From: Simplicispira sp. 125
Lineage (GTDB): Bacteria > Pseudomonadota > Gammaproteobacteria > Burkholderiales > Burkholderiaceae_C
Assembly: GCF_003096555.1 (NCBI RefSeq)
Contig: NZ_QEKM01000001.1
Coordinates: forward strand, 3,844,001 to 3,908,000
DNA: 64,000 nt
Reading direction: 5' to 3'
In this document: positions 60,612-64,000 of the stretch, in pieces
How positions within the stretch are numbered: the first letter of the stretch is position 1
Layout: each line of letters opens with the position of its first letter
The notes under the pieces: model-generated
The model's input: the letters and a program-made list of their open reading frames with translations, nothing else
What the model was told of the DNA's origin: nothing
Databases searched by the model: none
Program-made: the position numbers and the translations under genes

Positions 60612-61529
60612 ATGGCAGCACTGATTTGCGGTTCCCTGGCGTTTGACACCATCATGACCTTCGAAGGGCGATTTTCGGAGCAGATCCTGCCCGATCAGTT
60701 GCATATTCTGAATGTCTCGTTTCTGGTGCCCGCGCTGCGCCGGGACTTTGGCGGCTGTGCCGGCAACATTGCTTACAGTCTCCAGTTGTTGGGGGGGCAA
60801 CCTGTACCCATGGCCATGCTGGGCAGTGATGGGGCCGAATATCTGCAGCGCCTGTCCCATCTGGGTATCAGTACCCGTTGCGTAGGCCAGGTCAATGACA
60901 CCTACACCGCCCAGGCCATGATCATGACCGACCGCGATAACAACCAGATCACGGCGTTTCATCCTGGCGCGATGATGCAAGCCCATGCGAACCGTATCGA
61001 CGCCAGCATGCCAGAAGTGCGCATTGGCATCATCGCTCCTGATGGGCGCGACGCCATGATCGAACACGCTGCGCAGTTCCAGGCGGCGGGCATTCCCTTT
61101 GTTTTCGATCCGGGGCAAGGTCTGCCCATGTTCTCGGGCGAGGAGCTCACCCGCTTTGTGGAGCAGGCGTCTTGGGTCACGGTCAATGATTACGAGGGCA
61201 AGATGCTGTGCGATCGCACAGGCCTCGATCTGGCCGCGCTTTCGCGCAAGGTGGAAGGCTTGGTGGTGACCCTCGGGGCGCAGGGTTGCGAGGTCTGGAT
61301 CGAGGGAGTTCGGACCGAAGTGGCACCGGTTGTGCCCACCCAGATTGTCGACCCCACAGGCTGCGGTGACGCATGGCGTGGCGCTCTGCTCTTCGGCCTG
61401 GAGCGGGGCTGGCCCCTGGCGCGCTGTGCTGCGCTGGGTAACCGCCTGGGGGCTCTCAAAATTGCGGCGCGTGGACCACAGAACTACACGCTGGATTTCG
61501 ATCCCGCATCGCTGATGGCCCAGGCATAA
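60612..61529 (+). CDS. PfkB-family carbohydrate/nucleoside kinase
   Basis: A 305-aa ribokinase-like kinase. PfkB signatures are FGGCAGNIAYSLQLLGG near residue 47 and DPTGCGDAWRGALLFGLERG with the catalytic Asp near residue 255. MAALICGSLAFDTIMTFEG is the N-terminal strand. Resemblance to adenosine-kinase-like members is noticeable, but the substrate is uncertain. It lies 29 bp after the DUF3426 gene. Confidence 0.88.
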   Translation: MAALICGSLAFDTIMTFEGRFSEQILPDQLHILNVSFLVPALRRDFGGCAGNIAYSLQLLGGQPVPMAMLGSDGAEYLQRLSHLGISTRCVGQVNDTYTAQAMIMTDRDNNQITAFHPGAMMQAHANRIDASMPEVRIGIIAPDGRDAMIEHAAQFQAAGIPFVFDPGQGLPMFSGEELTRFVEQASWVTVNDYEGKMLCDRTGLDLAALSRKVEGLVVTLGAQGCEVWIEGVRTEVAPVVPTQIVDPTGCGDAWRGALLFGLERGWPLARCAALGNRLGALKIAARGPQNYTLDFDPASLMAQA

Positions 61530-61532
61530 AAA

Positions 61533-61555
61533 AACCCGGTGCAGGGCACCGGGTT
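61533..61555 (-). terminator. Strong rho-independent terminator (leftward)
   Basis: AACCCGGTGC at 61533-61542 and GCACCGGGTT at 61546-61555 form a perfect 10-bp stem with a 3-base loop. Seven A residues precede it on the + strand (61528-61534), giving a U-run in leftward RNA. It ends the histone-like transcript and may slow the converging kinase transcript. Confidence 0.85.
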
Positions 61556-61579
61556 GTGATGCGCAGCCGGGGCTGCGTA

Positions 61580-62206
61580 TCAGGGCTTTGAGCCCGTAGG
61601 GAAAGGCCACGCAGCCTGGGGGTTGAGCGTCGTCTGTGCCGCAGGAGCTGCTTTGGCTGCTGCAGGCTTCTTGGCCGGTGCCGCTTTCTTGGGAGCCGAT
61701 GCCGCCTTTTTGGCTACAGGTTCTGCTGCTTTTTTTGCAGGTGCCGCGGTTTTGGCGGGTGCTACCTTCTTTGCAGGAACTGCTGCCTTTTTGGTGGGCG
61801 CAGCCTTTTTCGCGGGCGCGGCCTTCTTGGCCACTACGGCTTTCTTGGCAGGAGCCGCCTTCTTTGCAGGTGCCGCTTTCTTTGCCGCTACGACCTTCTT
61901 GGCTGGAGCTGCTTTCTTGGCGGGCGCCGCCTTTTTCGCTGGAGCTGCCTTCTTTGCCGCTACGGCTTTTTTGGCAGGTGCCGCGGCCTTCTTGGCGGGA
62001 GCGGCCTTGGGAGCGGTGGCCTTCGCTGCCGGTGCTGCGGCCTTTTTAGCGGGCGCAGCCTTCTTTGCCACTACCGCTTTCTTGGCGGGCGCAGCGGCTT
62101 TGGCTGGAGCCACTTTCTTTGCCGGTGCTGCTGCCTTCTTGGCGGGTGCAGCCTTCTTCACGGGAGCCGCCTTCTTGGCGGCGGGTTTCTTCGCAGTTGC
62201 CATCAT
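61580..62206 (-). CDS. Histone H1-like, lysine/alanine-repeat DNA-binding protein
   Basis: A 208-aa, very basic protein built from repeated AAPAKKAA/VAKKAAPAKK units with interspersed variants (AAKATAPKAA, APTKKAAV). It resembles eukaryotic H1 tails and bacterial AlgP/HctB/BpH1-type proteins, which compact or bridge DNA. A unique C-terminal tail, TTLNPQAAWPFPTGSKP, follows the repeats. Start is at tandem ATGs 62206/62203 behind AAGGAGA. The codon-level repetition could cause length change by replication slippage. Confidence 0.85.
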   Translation of the reverse strand: MMATAKKPAAKKAAPVKKAAPAKKAAAPAKKVAPAKAAAPAKKAVVAKKAAPAKKAAAPAAKATAPKAAPAKKAAAPAKKAVAAKKAAPAKKAAPAKKAAPAKKVVAAKKAAPAKKAAPAKKAVVAKKAAPAKKAAPTKKAAVPAKKVAPAKTAAPAKKAAEPVAKKAASAPKKAAPAKKPAAAKAAPAAQTTLNPQAAWPFPTGSKP

Positions 62207-62538
62207 TTTCTCCTTGGGTCAGTGAGCAAAGAGCACTCCACGCCTACATTGGGCAAGGAGCGATCCATGGAGATGGGCTTGTGCCCATTTCCATGAATAC
62301 GGGGACGCTGTGCCCCAAGGCACGGACAGGTGCCAAGTGGGCGGAGCGTGGTGTGGTGTTGCATTGCGCGGGTGTGCTGCTACTGTGGCCAGGAGGCAAT
62401 AGCGTGCCATCCCGTCAGCGCATGGGCTTTTCGTGCGCGACGGCCGTCGCAGCCGTGCCCGTGGATACCACGTGAAATGGCTGGGCTGTCTGTGGAGTCG
62501 ATGGCGAGCTTCATATGGAAGTATGGGAAGGCCGGGCG
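62207..62538. other. Gap between histone-like gene and nrdB, with a 13-bp hairpin
   Basis: About 330 bases with no gene seen. CATGGAGATGGGC at 62266-62278 pairs with GCCCATTTCCATG at 62283-62295 (one G-U) around a 4-base loop. The structure lies 60-90 bp before the histone-like start in the transcript direction and may be part of its 5' untranslated region or the end of the nrdB message. Confidence 0.5.
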
Positions 62539-63738
62539 CTAGTCCCAAGAGAGCGCGCCGCCCGACTGGTACTCGATCACGCGGGTTTCGAAGAAGTTGC
62601 GTTCCTTCTTCAGGTCAATCATTTCACTCATCCAGGGGAAGGGGTTTTCTTCGTTGGGGAAGAGGGTTTCCAGTCCGATCTGGGTGGCGCGGCGGTTGGC
62701 GATGTAGCGCAGGTAGCCCTTGAACATGGAAGCGTTCATACCCAACACGCCACGTGGCATGGTGTCTTCGGCGTATCTGTATTCAAGTTCTACGGCCTTG
62801 ATGAACAAGGTCTTGATTTCTTCCTTGAATGCGGAAGTCCAGAGACTGGGATTCTCCAGCTTGAGCTGGTTGATCAGGTCGATGCCGAAGTTGCAGTGCA
62901 TGGACTCGTCGCGCAGGATGTACTGGTACTGCTCGGCGGCGCCGGTCATCTTGTTTTGCCGACCCAGCGCCAGGATTTGCGTGAAGCCAACGTAGAAGAA
63001 AAGACCTTCCATCAGGCAGGCGAAAACGATCAACGATTTGAGCAGTGTCTGGTCGTTTTCGTGTGTGCCGGTGTGGAAGTGCGGGTCGCTGATGGCCTCG
63101 ATGAACGGGATCAGGAATTCGTCCTTGTCACGGATCGACTGCACCTCGTTGTAGGCGTTGAAGATCTCGCCTTCGTCCAGACCCAGCGATTCGACAATGT
63201 ACTGGTACGCGTGCGTGTGGATCGCTTCTTCAAAAGCCTGACGCAGCAGGAACTGACGGCATTCGGGCGCCGTGATGTGGCGGTAGGTGCCGAGCACGAT
63301 GTTGTTGGCGGCCAGCGAGTCTGCGGTGACGAAGAAACCCAAATTGCGCTTGATGATGCGGCGTTCATCTTCGGTCAGACCATTCGGGTCTTTCCAGAGC
63401 GCGATGTCGCGCGTCATGTTGACTTCCTGCGGCATCCAGTGGTTGGCGCAGGTGGCAAGGTATTTCTCCCAGGCCCACTTGTATTTGAACGGCACCAGTT
63501 GATTGACGTCGGTCTTGCCGTTGATGATGCGTTTGTCGGCTGCGTTCACGCGCTGCGCACGCACTGCTCCTGATTCAGAAGCGGTGGAGGCTGCAGGCGC
63601 AGCTGCTGCGTGAGCGCTGATAGATGAATCGGCGAGCGATGCAGAGAGCGGCGCCGATGCCGCCAAGCGGTGTTCTTGCAGACCGCCGTCGAAAAATCTT
63701 TGCGATGAGGATGTGACTTTTTCGTCCCAGTTCAGCAT
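62539..63738 (-). CDS. nrdB: Ribonucleotide reductase class Ia small subunit NrdB
   Basis: A 399-aa R2 protein with the diiron/tyrosyl radical site. Ligand-bearing helices are visible as [47 protein letters not shown] and [14 protein letters not shown]. The C terminus ends in the hydrophobic/acidic tail GGALSWD. Near the N terminus is an Ala/Ser-rich extension of about 50 residues that many R2 proteins lack. The ATG at 63738 starts MLNWDEKV; a frame from 63777 is spurious. Confidence 0.96.
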   Translation of the reverse strand: MLNWDEKVTSSSQRFFDGGLQEHRLAASAPLSASLADSSISAHAAAAPAASTASESGAVRAQRVNAADKRIINGKTDVNQLVPFKYKWAWEKYLATCANHWMPQEVNMTRDIALWKDPNGLTEDERRIIKRNLGFFVTADSLAANNIVLGTYRHITAPECRQFLLRQAFEEAIHTHAYQYIVESLGLDEGEIFNAYNEVQSIRDKDEFLIPFIEAISDPHFHTGTHENDQTLLKSLIVFACLMEGLFFYVGFTQILALGRQNKMTGAAEQYQYILRDESMHCNFGIDLINQLKLENPSLWTSAFKEEIKTLFIKAVELEYRYAEDTMPRGVLGMNASMFKGYLRYIANRRATQIGLETLFPNEENPFPWMSEMIDLKKERNFFETRVIEYQSGGALSWD

Positions 63739-63868
63739 GGTTTTTCCAGTGTTCGGATTATGGAAGCAGCGCTGCAAAATGAAAAGCGCCTATGTGCTGC
63801 GCTGCGCTGTTTTGTTGCTTGAAAACACATGTGAGGTCGCCGTTGTATAGCGACCTGTGTACGCAGTG

Positions 63869-64000
63869 CTACTGACAGGCTTCGCACGAGGGATCGTCGA
63901 TGGCGCAGAAGCGCACATCGCTGGCGGGCAACGTCTCTTGTGGCGTGCCCGGTGATGCCATGGCGCTATCGTCGCGGCCCGATGCAACCGCGTTGAGCTG
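63869..64000 (-). CDS. nrdA: Ribonucleotide reductase large subunit NrdA, C-terminal end only
   Basis: The last 43 residues of NrdA end RFCAIDDPSCEACQ. The terminal CEAC pair is the mobile cysteine motif that passes electrons from thioredoxin/glutaredoxin to the active site. The rest lies beyond the window edge. A 130-bp gap separates it from nrdB and contains the stem AGGTCGC/GCGACCT. Confidence 0.9.
   Translation of the reverse strand, partial: QLNAVASGRDDSAMASPGTPQETLPASDVRFCAIDDPSCEACQ

Noticed and set aside
61580-62206. CRISPR-like array suggested by regular repetition
   Set aside because: The periodicity is that of codons for a Lys/Ala/Pro-rich protein in one continuous frame; there are no unique spacers between identical repeats.
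61623-62225. Hydrophobic Ala/Gly/Phe-repeat frame on the + strand opposite the histone-like gene
   Set aside because: It is the complement of Lys/Ala repeat codons; the - strand has the ribosome-binding site, tandem ATGs and a strong terminator.

Overview
The window looks like chromosomal DNA of a betaproteobacterium of the order Burkholderiales, most likely family Comamonadaceae (an Acidovorax, Alicycliphilus, Diaphorobacter or Comamonas relative). The evidence is GC-rich coding sequence, the gene orders RNase II-family/tonB-like/aroE/mtgA and mpl/tlpA-like/accB/accC/prmA, and two short palindromic repeat families that I know from Comamonadaceae intergenic DNA. No rRNA, tRNA or CRISPR array was seen.

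Layout. (1) 1-15194 is one long rightward catabolic cluster. It holds three acyl-CoA (AMP-forming) ligases, two SCP-x-type thiolases, two short-chain dehydrogenases, a complete branched-chain-amino-acid-type ABC importer (binding protein, LivH, LivM, LivG, LivF), a carboxymuconolactone-decarboxylase-like protein and a metallo-beta-lactamase-fold hydrolase. Together they suggest uptake and CoA-dependent beta-oxidation-like breakdown of an unidentified organic acid. (2) 15195-16771 is a mobile-element graveyard with a broken IS3-family transposase and an AT-rich stretch of short direct repeats. (3) 16772-25212 is a secreted/lipoprotein island: a Tat-type clostripain-like lipoprotein, a TAP-like alpha/beta-hydrolase lipoprotein, a NarL-type response regulator with a 7TMR-DISM histidine kinase, and a lipoprotein of unknown function. 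Similar candidate operators (a 23-bp perfect inverted repeat and a lone third copy) precede the hydrolase, the regulator and the unknown lipoprotein. (4) A decayed IS5-family element abuts kdpE. (5) 26204-34229 is a full leftward kdp operon (a 33-aa small membrane protein, then kdpF, A, B, C, D, E). (6) 34380-36434 holds an RHS remnant, a pirin gene and a second, truncated pirin. (7) From 36435 on it is mainly housekeeping: wrbA; mtgA, aroE, a TonB-like protein, an RNase II-family enzyme and a phosphoesterase; an ECF sigma factor/ferritin-like/cytochrome c module; a Ser/Thr kinase-HDOD-GAF fusion; rodA; tldD; DAHP synthase behind a likely aromatic-amino-acid attenuator; mpl; accB-accC-prmA; a PfkB kinase; a histone H1-like protein; and nrdB with the end of nrdA.

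The most interesting signals are regulatory: the short open frame with seven successive Phe/Tyr/Trp codons followed by a terminator ahead of DAHP synthase; the shared operator pattern around the two-component system; the TGTCACC-N16-CGTC promoter-like motif ahead of the ECF sigma factor; and copies of a repeat family that have been absorbed in frame into aroE and tldD.
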